DNA from: Kordia sp. SMS9
GTDB lineage: Bacteria > Bacteroidota > Bacteroidia > Flavobacteriales > Flavobacteriaceae
Length of the DNA stretch: 64,000 bases
Assembly (NCBI RefSeq): GCF_003352465.1
Contig: NZ_CP031153.1
Coordinates: forward strand, 982,465 to 1,046,464
Reading direction: 5' to 3'
In this document: positions 20,313 through 29,791 of the stretch, one piece after another
How positions within the stretch are numbered: the stretch's first letter is position 1
Layout: the number at the start of each line of letters is the position of its first letter
Notes under the pieces: generated by a model
Told to the model about the DNA's origin: nothing
What the model saw: the letters and a program-made list of their open reading frames with translations, nothing else
Databases searched by the model: none
Translations under genes and position numbers: made by a program

Positions 20313-20340
20313 GAAGCTAATAACTAACAATATAAAACTT

Positions 20341-21327
20341 ATGAAAAATTTATTTACTCTTACATTGCTTTTAACAGCTTTTGTTTTAAGCGCACAGGAA
20401 AAACCAGATGCCTCTGAGAAAAAATTCAGCTTTGAAGGAAGTGTAGATGCATATTACAGAACCAATTTTACAGCTCCAAATGACGACAATCAAATTGCTC
20501 CTGGGACTTCATTTGTAGATACAGCAGGTTTTTCTTTAGGTATGGCTAATCTTATTGCCAGTTATGAAAAAGGGAAAATAGGTGGTGTAGCCGACTTAGT
20601 TTTTGGGCCAAGAGGTGAAGCTGCAAGTGCAACTGTGTTGAATCAGCTATATGCTTATTATAATATTAGTGAAAATACAAAACTTACTATTGGTAAGTTT
20701 AATACTTTTTTAGGGTATGAGGTTATTTCTCCGGTTGGAAACTTTAACTACAGTACTTCGTATTTATTTTCAAACGGTCCTTTTTCACACACTGGTTTGA
20801 AAGCTGATTTTACACTTTCTGAAGATTTTAGTTTAATGCTAGGTGTGTTCAATCAAACAGATGTTACTGAATTCAATCCTGATGGTAGTTATGCTGTTGG
20901 AGCACAATTAGGCTACAGCGATCAATTCTTAAACCTATTATATGACAAAGCTGGGTTAGGTTTTGAAATTGACTATACTGGAGGTTTTGATGCTACAGAA
21001 GATTTCTTTATTGGAATTAATGCAGCGTATGCAGATAATGAAGGTGAAGGATTTTATGGCGCAGCACTTTATCCACAATACAGCACTAGTGAAGCATTAA
21101 CTATTGGCTTACGTGGAGAGTTTTTCCAAACACAGAGCGATGCAATAAGTGATGATCCTAGTGTATTTGCTGTAACACTTACAGGTAGCTATATCATTGA
21201 AGAAGATTTAATTATTAAGCCAGAACTAAGACTGGATAGTGGTTCTGAAGATATCTTTATTGACACCGATTTAATGCCGACAAAAAGCTTAGCATCTTTT
21301 GTTTTAGGTGCTATCTACAATTTTTAA
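20341..21327 (+). CDS. Outer-membrane beta-barrel porin (OmpL/bbp2-like)
   Basis: A 328-residue protein with a clear signal peptide (MKNLFTLTLLLTAFVLSAQ). The rest alternates amphipathic strands and turns and ends in an aromatic residue (GAIYNF), as outer-membrane barrels do. The SFEGSVDAYYRTNF start and the GKFNTFLGYEVISP motif resemble the putative porin family called bbp2/OmpL-like. It lies 31 bases before amt, so it may let ammonium or small nitrogen compounds through the outer membrane; that pairing is an inference. Confidence 0.8.
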   Translation: MKNLFTLTLLLTAFVLSAQEKPDASEKKFSFEGSVDAYYRTNFTAPNDDNQIAPGTSFVDTAGFSLGMANLIASYEKGKIGGVADLVFGPRGEAASATVLNQLYAYYNISENTKLTIGKFNTFLGYEVISPVGNFNYSTSYLFSNGPFSHTGLKADFTLSEDFSLMLGVFNQTDVTEFNPDGSYAVGAQLGYSDQFLNLLYDKAGLGFEIDYTGGFDATEDFFIGINAAYADNEGEGFYGAALYPQYSTSEALTIGLRGEFFQTQSDAISDDPSVFAVTLTGSYIIEEDLIIKPELRLDSGSEDIFIDTDLMPTKSLASFVLGAIYNF

Positions 21328-21358
21328 TCAAAAATAATTACTAATAATAAATACAATT

Positions 21359-22669
21359 ATGATGGATAATTTTTTAACAATTTTGCCAAATATAATTACA
21401 ATTCAAGATGCGGCTCCTGCCACAACTAAGGATATTGAAGCAGCTGTTACAGCAATTAACGGAGATTTAGGAATGTTATGGATGCTACTCTCAGGTATTT
21501 TAGTATTCTTTATGCAAGCTGGTTTTACATTGGTAGAATCAGGTATGACACGTTCTAAAAATGCGGTGAATATTGCCATGAAAAATGTGCTAGACATCTG
21601 TGTCGGTTCATTAACATATTGGCTTATAGGATATTCATTAATGTATGGTGACACAACTAATGGATGGTTTTTCTGGAGTGGTTTATTTCAAGGAGAAGGT
21701 GCTGATTTATTTTTCCAAACTATGTTTGCTGCGACCGCTGCGACTATTGTTTCTGGTGCTATTGCTGGTAGAACAAAATACTCTACGTATATCATTTTTT
21801 CTTTGGTTATGACAGCCGTAATTTATCCTATTTCTGGAGGATGGCAATGGCAAGGCGAAGGTTGGTTAACTGAACTTGGCTTTATTGACTTTGCAGGATC
21901 TTCCATTGTACACTCTGTTGGTGGTTGGGCTGCTTTGGTAGCTGCTATTTTAGTAGGTCCTCGTATTGGTAAGTTTGTAGAGGGAAAAGTAGTTGAAATT
22001 CCTGGTCACAACCAAATTATGGCAACTTTAGGTGTATTTATCTTATGGTTAGGTTGGTTTGGTTTTAATGGTGGATCTCAATTGGCTTGGGGCGGTGCTG
22101 ATGCTATAGGTGCTTCTAATGTTGTATTAATAACCAATTTAGCTGCAGCAGCTGGTGGTTTAGCAGCATTAATTACTACTTGGATTTGGTATGGAAAACC
22201 TCACTTGGCGCAAACTTTAAATGGTGCACTTGCTGGTTTGGTAAGTATTACAGCAGGCTGTGGTAATATGACAAGCGGCGGTGCTGTTTTAGCTGGTTTA
22301 GTTGGTGGTATTTTGGTGGTATTTTCTATAGAATTTATTGAGAAAAAACTAAAAATTGATGATGCTATTGGTGCAGTTTCTGTGCATGGTGTTGTAGGTG
22401 CTTGGGGAACTCTAGTTATAGGACTTTGGGGCGTTAACGGAGATAAAGCCATTGGACTTTTTAATGGAGGAGGAGCTTCTCAGTTAGGGATACAAGCCAC
22501 AGGTGTTTTAGCGTATGCTGTTTGGGCTATTACTTTATCTTTTATTGTTCTCTTTACACTTAAGAAAACCATTGGTTTACGTGTAAGTAAAGAAGTTGAA
22601 GAAAAAGGATTAGACTTATCAGAACATGGTACTATTGCGTATCCTGGGAAACGTGATAGAGGAGAATAA
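21359..22669 (+). CDS. amt: Ammonium transporter
   Basis: A 436-residue Amt/Rh family protein with eleven membrane segments. The twin histidines of the conduction pore are visible in SSIVHSVGGWAAL and VSVHGVVGAWGTL. The family signature around GAIAGRTKYSTYI is present. The N-terminus has an extra soluble stretch before the first helix, which may be a periplasmic segment or cleavable leader. No glnK gene follows, unlike many bacterial amt loci. It works with GltBD in nitrogen assimilation. Confidence 0.95.
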   Translation: MMDNFLTILPNIITIQDAAPATTKDIEAAVTAINGDLGMLWMLLSGILVFFMQAGFTLVESGMTRSKNAVNIAMKNVLDICVGSLTYWLIGYSLMYGDTTNGWFFWSGLFQGEGADLFFQTMFAATAATIVSGAIAGRTKYSTYIIFSLVMTAVIYPISGGWQWQGEGWLTELGFIDFAGSSIVHSVGGWAALVAAILVGPRIGKFVEGKVVEIPGHNQIMATLGVFILWLGWFGFNGGSQLAWGGADAIGASNVVLITNLAAAAGGLAALITTWIWYGKPHLAQTLNGALAGLVSITAGCGNMTSGGAVLAGLVGGILVVFSIEFIEKKLKIDDAIGAVSVHGVVGAWGTLVIGLWGVNGDKAIGLFNGGGASQLGIQATGVLAYAVWAITLSFIVLFTLKKTIGLRVSKEVEEKGLDLSEHGTIAYPGKRDRGE

Positions 22670-22695
22670 TAATACCAATTTACATTTTAGTATAT

Positions 22696-22735
22696 AAAAA
22701 AAGCCTTCGGAATAGTTATTCCAAAGGCTTTTTTT
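22696..22735. terminator. Bidirectional terminator after amt
   Basis: AAAAAAAGCCTT and AAGGCTTTTTTT flank the inner arms GGAAT and ATTCC. The T-run follows on the plus strand and the A-run gives a T-run on the minus strand. Confidence 0.88.
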
Positions 22736-22810
22736 GTGCTAATATTCATCTAGTCATTTCTGAATGGCATTAAATTTGTATTTTTAGAAACAATCTTTAA
22801 TAACACTACA

Positions 22811-23518
22811 ATGAAAAAATATATCTACATGCTCCTTTTACTTCTTTTTTGTGTCACTTCTGTAGATGCGCAAGTTTGGAGACAGCTTCGTGGCGGTGGA
22901 AAAGGACAGGCTATTTGTAATGATAATGGCAAACTTTGGGTGATTGGCATGGGAAATAGTATTTTTTCATATAACGGTCGTTTGTGGCAAGAATATCCTG
23001 GAAACGGAAAAGCCATTGATATTGCCGTACATGATGGAACGCCGTATATTATTGGAGTGAATAATGGTATTTGGAAAGGAACTGGCTCAGGTTGGGTTCC
23101 GATGCCTGGCAATGGATTGGGAAAACGGATTTACAGCGATAACGGACAGTTGTGGTTGATTGGAGTGAATAATAATGTGTTTTCCTTTGATGGTCGCAAT
23201 TGGAACTTGTATCCTGGCGGCGGTACAGCGATTGATATTGCTGCGCATAATGGAATTCCTTATATTATTTCAGAAGATGGTCGTATTTGGCGTGGAAACG
23301 GCATGGGTTGGATACAATTGCGCGGAAGAGGCATTGGTCAAAAGATTGCATGTGATCGAGATGGAACCGTTTGGGTGATTGGAATAAATAATGGAATTTT
23401 TCGTCATCGTCTGAATCGTTGGAATGAACATCTTAGAGGTGGAAAAGCGATAGACATCTCTGTAAACCAAGGTGTTCCTTTCATTATTGGCTTGAATCAT
23501 TCGATTTGGCGAGGATAA
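22811..23518 (+). CDS. Secreted tectonin-like beta-propeller protein
   Basis: A 235-residue protein with signal peptide MKKYIYMLLLLLFCVTSVDAQ. The mature part is built from six repeats of about 35 residues, alternating two forms: one with (L)WVIG(M/I)(G/N)N and one with AIDIAxxxGxPYII. This is the pattern of tectonin/tachylectin propellers, which often bind glycans. The whole chain would make one propeller. TAAATTTG at 22771-22778 is a good -7 box. It stands alone between terminators. A lectin role is plausible but unproven. Confidence 0.75.
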   Translation: MKKYIYMLLLLLFCVTSVDAQVWRQLRGGGKGQAICNDNGKLWVIGMGNSIFSYNGRLWQEYPGNGKAIDIAVHDGTPYIIGVNNGIWKGTGSGWVPMPGNGLGKRIYSDNGQLWLIGVNNNVFSFDGRNWNLYPGGGTAIDIAAHNGIPYIISEDGRIWRGNGMGWIQLRGRGIGQKIACDRDGTVWVIGINNGIFRHRLNRWNEHLRGGKAIDISVNQGVPFIIGLNHSIWRG

Positions 23519-23538
23519 CAGTGATTTGATAAATATAT

Positions 23539-23586
23539 AAAAGAGCTTGTCTCAAGAACCATAAGTTTTTAAGACAAGCTCTTTTT
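23539..23586. terminator. Bidirectional terminator between convergent genes
   Basis: AAAAGAGCTTGTCT (23539-23552) pairs with AGACAAGCTCTTTTT (23572-23586) across a 19-base loop. It lies between the tectonin gene and the DUF1761 gene. Confidence 0.85.
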
Positions 23587-23603
23587 CTATTTTTATACCT
23601 TTA

Positions 23604-24044
23604 TTATACCCAAGCATTGACAATTCCGCCCATAATAGCGAACGTGACAATCCAATATCCGACGTTGATAAGTATGTATTTGAACGATTTTTGTTCAAAG
23701 AGTGCATTGGTGACTAACACAGGCATGGCAATGAATAAAGCGGCTCCTATTCCATGTATGACGCCATGACCGAATGTATGAAATTGCGGATTGTTAATAC
23801 TGTGTACTTCATCTGGTGGCATTCCTCCTGTGATTACAGATGTTGCATAGATAAAAAATATAGCGATAAACGCTAATACAACACTTAATCCAAAACGCAA
23901 TGGCATGCCTTTTTGAGCTTGTGCTTCGGTAATGCCAGTTTCTTTCATCCAAGCTTTTCCAAATAGCGGACCGTACCATAAAAATCCGATGACGAGTGTA
24001 GAGAGTGCAGCTACTACGAGCGCAATCCAGTTAATATTTTCCAT
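23604..24044 (-). CDS. DUF1761 family membrane protein
   Basis: A 146-residue protein with four predicted membrane segments and the N-terminal WIALVVAALSTLVIGFLWYGPLFGKAW region typical of DUF1761; only part of this is strictly conserved (GxxWYGPLFGxxW). Function is unknown for the family. It is a single gene, convergent with the tectonin gene and separated from it by a terminator. Confidence 0.82.
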   Translation of the reverse strand: MENINWIALVVAALSTLVIGFLWYGPLFGKAWMKETGITEAQAQKGMPLRFGLSVVLAFIAIFFIYATSVITGGMPPDEVHSINNPQFHTFGHGVIHGIGAALFIAMPVLVTNALFEQKSFKYILINVGYWIVTFAIMGGIVNAWV

Positions 24045-24156
24045 GTTAGTTAGTGTTAGTTATTAAAGTTTTTTTAAAAGGTGTAACTAAATGTACCTTT
24101 TTTTCACTAACTATCAAACAGTTACCTAATTTCTTATAGATATATACATTTATTAT

Positions 24157-24969
24157 CTAGAATATATAGTTTCTTTCAAGTAGGCTGACAAAATTTTCAA
24201 TTTCATTAATATTAGGCTTATCTGACCTATATTTATCTACTATAAAATCGTGTACATCTTTATTATTGAATTTTATTAATTCCTCTAAAAGTTTATAGTA
24301 TACAGATGAATTTTTACCTTTAAATTCGGTTGTTTTTAATTCATTTACAATAAAACCTTGTAGTTCATCATTATATTCAGCTCGATGCCAATTGCATAAA
24401 TAAAATATTGCTTCAAGATAATTTTTTTGAAAGCCCAAGGTGTAAATTGTTTTTTTATAATTGTCATCATAGACTCTATTTTCTAAAGCGCTGCTTAATA
24501 AAAACCTACTCGGATTTTCAGAAGTTAGTATGATTTTGTCAAGCTCCGATAAGGTTTCATCTTTTGCTTTTTTTGCATGTACTAAATTCCAATATCTGTG
24601 ATAAAATTCGCTAGATATACTATCGGAACGCATAAGACAACCAGACATTGTTTTAATGGTTCTTTCGTCTTTTAGCAGGCTTTTAAAAATTTCTGGTAAG
24701 TTTTCGTATTCCTGTTCTATCAATGCCCAACTTGCATAACACACAACTACGGGATTTTTATGTGTTATTAATTGTAGCAATTGATGTGTGTTTGCCTTTT
24801 TGCTTAATTCTTGAAATCGTAGGTAGTTTTGCCCTTTTAAACCTCCAATTCCAACATGTTCATGTTCAACAATATTTGCATCTGAAATTTCAGTGACTAA
24901 CGCATCTATATTTTGACTACAAGAGGTTATTGACGTTAAAATTAAAATTACAACTAGTATTTTTTTCAT
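24157..24969 (-). CDS. Hypothetical lipoprotein
   Basis: From the start MKKILVVILILTS the protein has 270 residues and a type II signal peptide with a lipobox ending at Cys17 (SITSC). The mature part is mainly helical, and several blocks resemble short helical repeats (HKNPVVVCYASWALIEQ recalls HEAT-like units). I do not recognise a named family. The frame extends upstream to 25026, but the signal peptide fixes the start at 24969. It lies alone before a thioesterase gene on the same strand. Confidence 0.65.
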   Translation of the reverse strand: MKKILVVILILTSITSCSQNIDALVTEISDANIVEHEHVGIGGLKGQNYLRFQELSKKANTHQLLQLITHKNPVVVCYASWALIEQEYENLPEIFKSLLKDERTIKTMSGCLMRSDSISSEFYHRYWNLVHAKKAKDETLSELDKIILTSENPSRFLLSSALENRVYDDNYKKTIYTLGFQKNYLEAIFYLCNWHRAEYNDELQGFIVNELKTTEFKGKNSSVYYKLLEELIKFNNKDVHDFIVDKYRSDKPNINEIENFVSLLERNYIF

Positions 24970-25040
24970 AATTACAAAGTATATTACAGTAAAACCTATT
25001 TTTCTTTGTAATAGTATCGCAATCAAAGAAAATTAAATGA

Positions 25041-25517
25041 TTACACTAAATTTTCAGGCTTTTTGCCAAAACGACGTGTGTCTTCTTTGGTTAAGGTTTT
25101 GAAGGTTTTTGCACGTGGTACGTTACGTATGGCATCATTAAATTGTGTTGGTAAGCCAATGAGTTGACGCGTTTTTAGATCGATCCACGCGCCCATCATT
25201 TCGCAACTGGCAAAGTTTTTCCCATTCGCATCATAAAAATTATGAAGAAATTCAAAGAACATTCCGTCTTCGCTTAAACCGGCTACTTCCAAAGATACTT
25301 TTACAGGTTTCCCAGGAAAGGCTTCTTTGAAGTAATACATGTGTTCGTAAAACACGACCGGACCGATATTGTTTTTTGCTAATTCTTTTTGTGTAAAGCC
25401 ATTTTCAATGAGAAATCCCATACGTGTATGACTCATAAAATTGATGTATGCTGAGTTGGCTAAGTGACGATTTGCATCTAAATCGCTCCAACGAATGTCA
25501 AATTCTTTAAAATACAT
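25041..25517 (-). CDS. Acyl-CoA thioesterase, 4HBT/YbgC-like
   Basis: A 158-residue hotdog-fold protein. The catalytic-loop motif of the 4HBT group is visible as IRWSDLDANRHLANSAYINF, with Asp in the SDLDANRH segment, followed by the usual hotdog helix and strands. The likely role is hydrolysis of short or medium acyl-CoA; the substrate is unknown. It diverges from the YheT-like hydrolase with only 36 bases between starts. Confidence 0.82.
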   Translation of the reverse strand: MYFKEFDIRWSDLDANRHLANSAYINFMSHTRMGFLIENGFTQKELAKNNIGPVVFYEHMYYFKEAFPGKPVKVSLEVAGLSEDGMFFEFLHNFYDANGKNFASCEMMGAWIDLKTRQLIGLPTQFNDAIRNVPRAKTFKTLTKEDTRRFGKKPENLV

Positions 25518-25553
25518 TATATTTAGATTTTATTTTTTAGTTCCAAAAATAAC

Positions 25554-26522
25554 ATGCCAATAATAAAAAGTCATTACAATCCACCACTTATTTTTAAAAA
25601 CGGTCATTTTTCAACCATTCATTCAGGTGTATACCGAAGTGTTTCTGGTGTATACCAAAAGCGGGAACGCATTACCTTGAGCGATCAAGATTTTATAGAT
25701 TTGGACTGGAGTTTTGCCGCTTTTCATCAAAATGTTTCTAAACTTATTGTGATTTTACATGGTTTGGAAGGCAATGCGCAACGTGCTTATGTAAAAGGAA
25801 CCGCTAAAATATTTAATCGCAATGGATATGATGCCGTTGCCATGAATTTTAGAAGTTGTAGTGGAGAACTCAATCGCTTGTTCAGGTCATATAACGCAGG
25901 TGCTACTGAAGATTTGCGAGAAGTTATAGAACATATTTTGACCAATTATCCACACTATAATCATATTGTATTGAAAGGATTTAGTTTGGGTGGAAATATG
26001 ATGTTGAAATATTTAGGAGAACCAATTCGAGTTCCTAAAGAGATAAAAGCTGCCATTGCCATTTCCGTTCCGTGCCAGTTAGAAGGTTCGTTGAAGCAAA
26101 TGAGACGTGTAGAAAACTATTTGTATAGCAGAATGTTTATTACACATTTACAAGAAAAATTAAAACGCAAGCATGAAGCTTTTCCGAGTTTAATCAAACT
26201 TGAAGATATTAAGAAAGCGAATTCCATGTTTCTTTTTGATAATTTGTACACTTCCAAAGCACATGGTTATAAAGACGCACAGGATTATTATGATAAGTGT
26301 TCTTCTAAACAGTTCATTCCTTATATTAAAATTCCAACCTTATTGATCAATGCTAAAAATGATTCGTTTTTGTCCAAATGTTGTTTTCCGATTGAAGAAG
26401 CGGAACAGAATGAACATTTTTATTTAGAGATGCCAAAATACGGTGGACATGTTGGTTTTTTTGATCGGAATGATGTCTATTACAACGAAAAAAGAGCGCT
26501 CAACTTTGCTACTTTGGCTTAA
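25554..26522 (+). CDS. Alpha/beta hydrolase, YheT family
   Basis: A 322-residue hydrolase. HGLEGNAQRAYVKG gives the oxyanion region, LKGFSLGGNMMLKYLGE the nucleophile elbow with Ser in GFSLGG, and YGGHVGFF the C-terminal catalytic histidine. The layout matches YheT/embryogenesis-associated hydrolases. The substrate is unknown, probably an ester or lipid. Its 3' end overlaps the convergent prsW-like gene by 14 bases. Confidence 0.87.
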   Translation: MPIIKSHYNPPLIFKNGHFSTIHSGVYRSVSGVYQKRERITLSDQDFIDLDWSFAAFHQNVSKLIVILHGLEGNAQRAYVKGTAKIFNRNGYDAVAMNFRSCSGELNRLFRSYNAGATEDLREVIEHILTNYPHYNHIVLKGFSLGGNMMLKYLGEPIRVPKEIKAAIAISVPCQLEGSLKQMRRVENYLYSRMFITHLQEKLKRKHEAFPSLIKLEDIKKANSMFLFDNLYTSKAHGYKDAQDYYDKCSSKQFIPYIKIPTLLINAKNDSFLSKCCFPIEEAEQNEHFYLEMPKYGGHVGFFDRNDVYYNEKRALNFATLA

Positions 26523-27186
26523 AGTGTGAGTTTTGTTGATGAATCCGTATGGCTTTTTGCGATAGTAAGATGCCAATTGCCAACGACATGAAAGCTCCAA
26601 TTGAGATTCCTGGAATGAAGTCGATAAATAAAAAGAAATCATAGGTTCCATGAAAAGCAGTTGCCAATGCCAATCCGATGAGATTGAATTTGATGCGATT
26701 TCTGGAAAATTTAGCTTTTCCCATATAATATCCCATGATGATTCCAAATGTTGCGTGTGCAGGAACTGCCGTAAATGCTCTATAAATTGCGGTTTCTATT
26801 CCTCCTTGAAACGAATATGCGAGATTTTCCGTCACTGCAAAACCCATAGAAACCATAACTGCGTACATGATGCCATCATACGGTTCGTCAAATTCTTTGT
26901 GGCGTTGTGCAAAATAGCGTACAAAGATGTATTTGCTAAATTCTTCTACAAAAGCAACTACAATAAAGGCTTTACAAAACTGAATCCACCAAATTTCCAG
27001 TTCTAATTCCGGAAAATATTGTGAAGTTACTAAATGAGAAACGGAAGCAATTAAAATACTACCAATGGCTCCTAATAAAAAACAGATCATTAGTAGATGT
27101 CGCGGTTCTTTATCATATTTATCACTATAATAAATATAAACTATGATCAACAGTGCAGGAGCAATAGATAATAATATTAATGGCAT
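26509..27186 (-). CDS. PrsW-family intramembrane metalloprotease
   Basis: A 225-residue protein with about eight membrane segments. The family motifs are in order: DKYDKEPRHLL near the N-terminus, EEFSKYIFVR (the EExxK-type metal site), HATFGIIMGYYMG and ATAFHGTYDF with metal-binding histidines. PrsW cleaves the anti-sigma factor RsiW in Bacillus; the substrate here is unknown and no sigma/anti-sigma pair is nearby. It is convergent with and overlaps the YheT-like gene. Confidence 0.88.
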   Translation of the reverse strand: MPLILLSIAPALLIIVYIYYSDKYDKEPRHLLMICFLLGAIGSILIASVSHLVTSQYFPELELEIWWIQFCKAFIVVAFVEEFSKYIFVRYFAQRHKEFDEPYDGIMYAVMVSMGFAVTENLAYSFQGGIETAIYRAFTAVPAHATFGIIMGYYMGKAKFSRNRIKFNLIGLALATAFHGTYDFFLFIDFIPGISIGAFMSLAIGILLSQKAIRIHQQNSHFKPK

Positions 27187-27371
27187 TAGGTTATTTTCTC
27201 AAAAATATAAAAACAAGAGATAAAAAGAAACATTTCTTTGAGTTTAACATCTAAATGGTCTATGAAATATTCTGCGGAAGCGTAAAAATAATTTTTAGTA
27301 AAAGTCTTGAAACATACAGAATAGCACGTGATAAAACCAAGCTTTGTCGCTAATTTTACTATTTTTGCCGT

Positions 27372-28232
27372 ATGATAAAGTCTATGACAGGATTCGGAAA
27401 GTCTGTAGAACAACTTCCGTCTAAAAAAATAACGATTGAGTTAAAATCACTCAACAGTAAAAGTTTAGATTTGAATGCGCGTATTCCTTCTTCCTATAGA
27501 GAGAAAGAATTGCTAATGCGCAAAACGATTGCCAAAACATTATTGCGCGGAAAGGTTGATTTTTCTTTGTATTTGGAGATGACTGCGGAAGAAACTTCGA
27601 CCGTAATTAACAAAGCTGTTGTCACTGAATATATGCGTCAACTTCGCGATATTGAACCCAATGCAGATGATATAGAGTTGTTGAAAATGGTGGTACGAAT
27701 GCCAGATTCATTGAAAACCGAACGTGAAGAGATTGACGAAAAGGAGTTTGAAGTGATTCAAAATGCACTGCAACACGCTATTGAACAATTGGACGAATAT
27801 AGAATTGCCGAAGGAAAAGTGTTGGAAGAAGACTTTATGTTACGCATCACGAATATTTCTGAGTTGCTTCAAAAAGTAATTGGTATTGATGATGAACGCA
27901 TGGCTTCTGTAAAAGTTCGATTGCGTCGCGCGTTGGATGATTTGAAAGAACAAGTAGATGAAAATCGTTTCGAACAGGAGTTAATTTATTATTTAGAAAA
28001 ATTTGACATCACTGAAGAAAAAGTGCGTTTGGCAAATCACTTAGATTATTTTTCAAAGACTATTGATTCTCCAAATTCCAACGGAAAAAAACTCGGTTTC
28101 ATCACGCAAGAAATTGGTCGTGAAATTAACACGATTGGTTCTAAATCCAATTACGCGCCTATGCAACAACTGGTCGTACAAATGAAGGACGAATTGGAGA
28201 AAATTAAAGAACAATTGCTAAACGTATTGTAA
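27372..28232 (+). CDS. YicC-family endoribonuclease-like protein
   Basis: A 286-residue protein starting MIKSMTGFGK, the hallmark of YicC. The C-terminal half holds the conserved NHLDYFSKTIDSPNSNGKKL region and ends with the typical helical tail. E. coli YicC is reported to act as an endoribonuclease. TATTTTTG at 27360-27367 may be the -7 box. The stop overlaps the gmk start, the usual yicC-gmk arrangement. Confidence 0.92.
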   Translation: MIKSMTGFGKSVEQLPSKKITIELKSLNSKSLDLNARIPSSYREKELLMRKTIAKTLLRGKVDFSLYLEMTAEETSTVINKAVVTEYMRQLRDIEPNADDIELLKMVVRMPDSLKTEREEIDEKEFEVIQNALQHAIEQLDEYRIAEGKVLEEDFMLRITNISELLQKVIGIDDERMASVKVRLRRALDDLKEQVDENRFEQELIYYLEKFDITEEKVRLANHLDYFSKTIDSPNSNGKKLGFITQEIGREINTIGSKSNYAPMQQLVVQMKDELEKIKEQLLNVL

Positions 28233-28813
28233 TGAATAGAGGAAAACTGATTGTATTTGCCGCTCCTTCTGGTGCTGGAAAAACCACCATTGTTCACCAT
28301 TTGTTAGGAATTCCTGAATTAAACTTAGAGTTTTCCATTTCGGCAGCTTCTCGCGAAAAGCGTGGGAATGAAGTAGATGGAAAAGATTATTATTTTTTAG
28401 CTCCGAAAGCGTTTAGACAAAAAATCAAAAACAATGAGTTTTTAGAATGGGAAGAAGTCTATCCTGAAAATTATTACGGTACGTTACAAACAGAAGTTGA
28501 TCGTATTTGTGATGCTGGCAAGAATGTCATTTTTGATATTGATGTGGTTGGTGCGTTGCGTATCAAACGAAAGTTTCCCGAAGAAACACTCACCGTTTTT
28601 GTAGAACCGCCAAGTATCAATGAATTAATTAAACGCTTGAAAGGTAGAGACACGGAAAGTGACGAAAAAATTGACATGCGTGTTGCCAAAGCTGCGGTAG
28701 AAATGGCAACTGCGCCACAGTTTGATGTTCGAATTATGAATGACGATTTGGACAAAGCAAAAGCAGAAGCAGAACGTATTGTTGCTGCATTTGTAGGAAT
28801 TGATAAAGCGTAA
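28232..28813 (+). CDS. gmk: Guanylate kinase
   Basis: Phosphorylates GMP to GDP. At 193 residues it is of usual length. The P-loop is APSGAGKTT near residues 9-17, and the GMP-binding region includes SREKRGNEVDGKDYYF and FLEWEEVYPENYYGT. It overlaps yicC by one base and is followed after 94 bases by nadD. Confidence 0.95.
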   Translation: MNRGKLIVFAAPSGAGKTTIVHHLLGIPELNLEFSISAASREKRGNEVDGKDYYFLAPKAFRQKIKNNEFLEWEEVYPENYYGTLQTEVDRICDAGKNVIFDIDVVGALRIKRKFPEETLTVFVEPPSINELIKRLKGRDTESDEKIDMRVAKAAVEMATAPQFDVRIMNDDLDKAKAEAERIVAAFVGIDKA

Positions 28814-28907
28814 ATCGTATGAAATGAGCCCAACAATTCGTGATACTAATTACTATATTTTATGGGCAAATTCCACCTGACGGAATTAATTAAATAAAAA
28901 CATACAG

Positions 28908-29489
28908 ATGAAAATTGGTTTGTATTTTGGAACCTTCAACCCAATTCATATTGGACATTTAGCGATTGCGAATCACATGGCAGAATTCAGTGATTTAGAC
29001 GCTATTTGGATGGTAGTAACGCCACACAATCCGTTCAAGAAAAAAAGCTCGTTATTGGCAAACAATCATCGCTATGAAATGGTTATGATTGCTACGGAAA
29101 ACTATCCAAAAATCAAACCGAGCAACATTGAGTTTGATTTGCCACAACCAAATTATACCGTACATACATTAGCACATTTACAAGAAAAATATCCAACCTA
29201 TGAGTTTTGCTTGATTATGGGCGAAGACAATTTGAAAAGCTTGCACAAGTGGAAAAACTACGAAGTGATTTTGGAAAATCATGACATCTATGTGTATCCG
29301 CGCATTTCAACAGGAACTGTGGAGCATCAATTTGTAGAGCATCCAAAAATTCATCATGTTGCGGCACCAATTATGGAAATCTCTTCCACGTTTATCCGAA
29401 AAGCCGTTAAAAATCAGAAAAATATTCAACCTTTATTGCCTGCTAACGTTTGGAAATATATGGATGAAATGAATTTTTATAGAAGGTAA
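28908..29489 (+). CDS. nadD: Nicotinate-nucleotide adenylyltransferase
   Basis: Joins nicotinate mononucleotide and ATP to deamido-NAD in NAD synthesis. The 193-residue chain has the nucleotidyltransferase motif GTFNPIHIGHLAIA and the C-terminal ISSTFIRK motif. It is the last gene of the yicC-gmk-nadD group. It is a housekeeping NAD gene well away from the ADP-ribose locus at 55-64 kb. Confidence 0.94.
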   Translation: MKIGLYFGTFNPIHIGHLAIANHMAEFSDLDAIWMVVTPHNPFKKKSSLLANNHRYEMVMIATENYPKIKPSNIEFDLPQPNYTVHTLAHLQEKYPTYEFCLIMGEDNLKSLHKWKNYEVILENHDIYVYPRISTGTVEHQFVEHPKIHHVAAPIMEISSTFIRKAVKNQKNIQPLLPANVWKYMDEMNFYRR

Positions 29490-29791
29490 TCTGGATTTAT
29501 TAGATACGCTTCGCTGTTAGAATTTTGGTATCGTTTCGCTCTTGGTATGTTGGTACGTTTCTAAGTGAATCTTGAGTTTTGTTTGAAATGAATTGATACA
29601 TTTTTAAATTTTCAAATTGCTACATTGTTAGACGCGCTTCGCTGTTAGGACACGCTTTGGCACTGTTAGCCTTTCTTTGATGCTGTCATTCCGCACTTTT
29701 GATGCGGAATCTCATACATTACAACTATTTTAGTTGAAGTTTTCAAGTGCGCTTTGAACTTGACTAATTCCTAATACCCAAAACCTAATGC
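29490..29791. other. Gene-free stretch with degenerate repeats
   Basis: This 302-base gap holds fragments with the phrase TACGCTTCGCTGTTAG or GCGCTTCGCTGTTAGGACAC (about 29505-29660), also seen at 51187-51220, and a GTCATTCCGC/GCGGAATC hairpin at 29681-29712. I see no gene. Confidence 0.6.

Larger units (their letters stand above)
19907..20340. promoter_or_regulatory. Divergent regulatory region between gltB and the porin-amt pair
   Basis: This 434-base, very AT-rich region has no gene. On the plus strand a promoter for the barrel gene is well formed (see 20280-20312). On the minus strand TAAATTTG at 20169-20176 fits the TAnnTTTG box for gltB and would give a 5' leader of about 250 bases. 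A long inverted repeat lies at 20211-20294. Confidence 0.6.
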
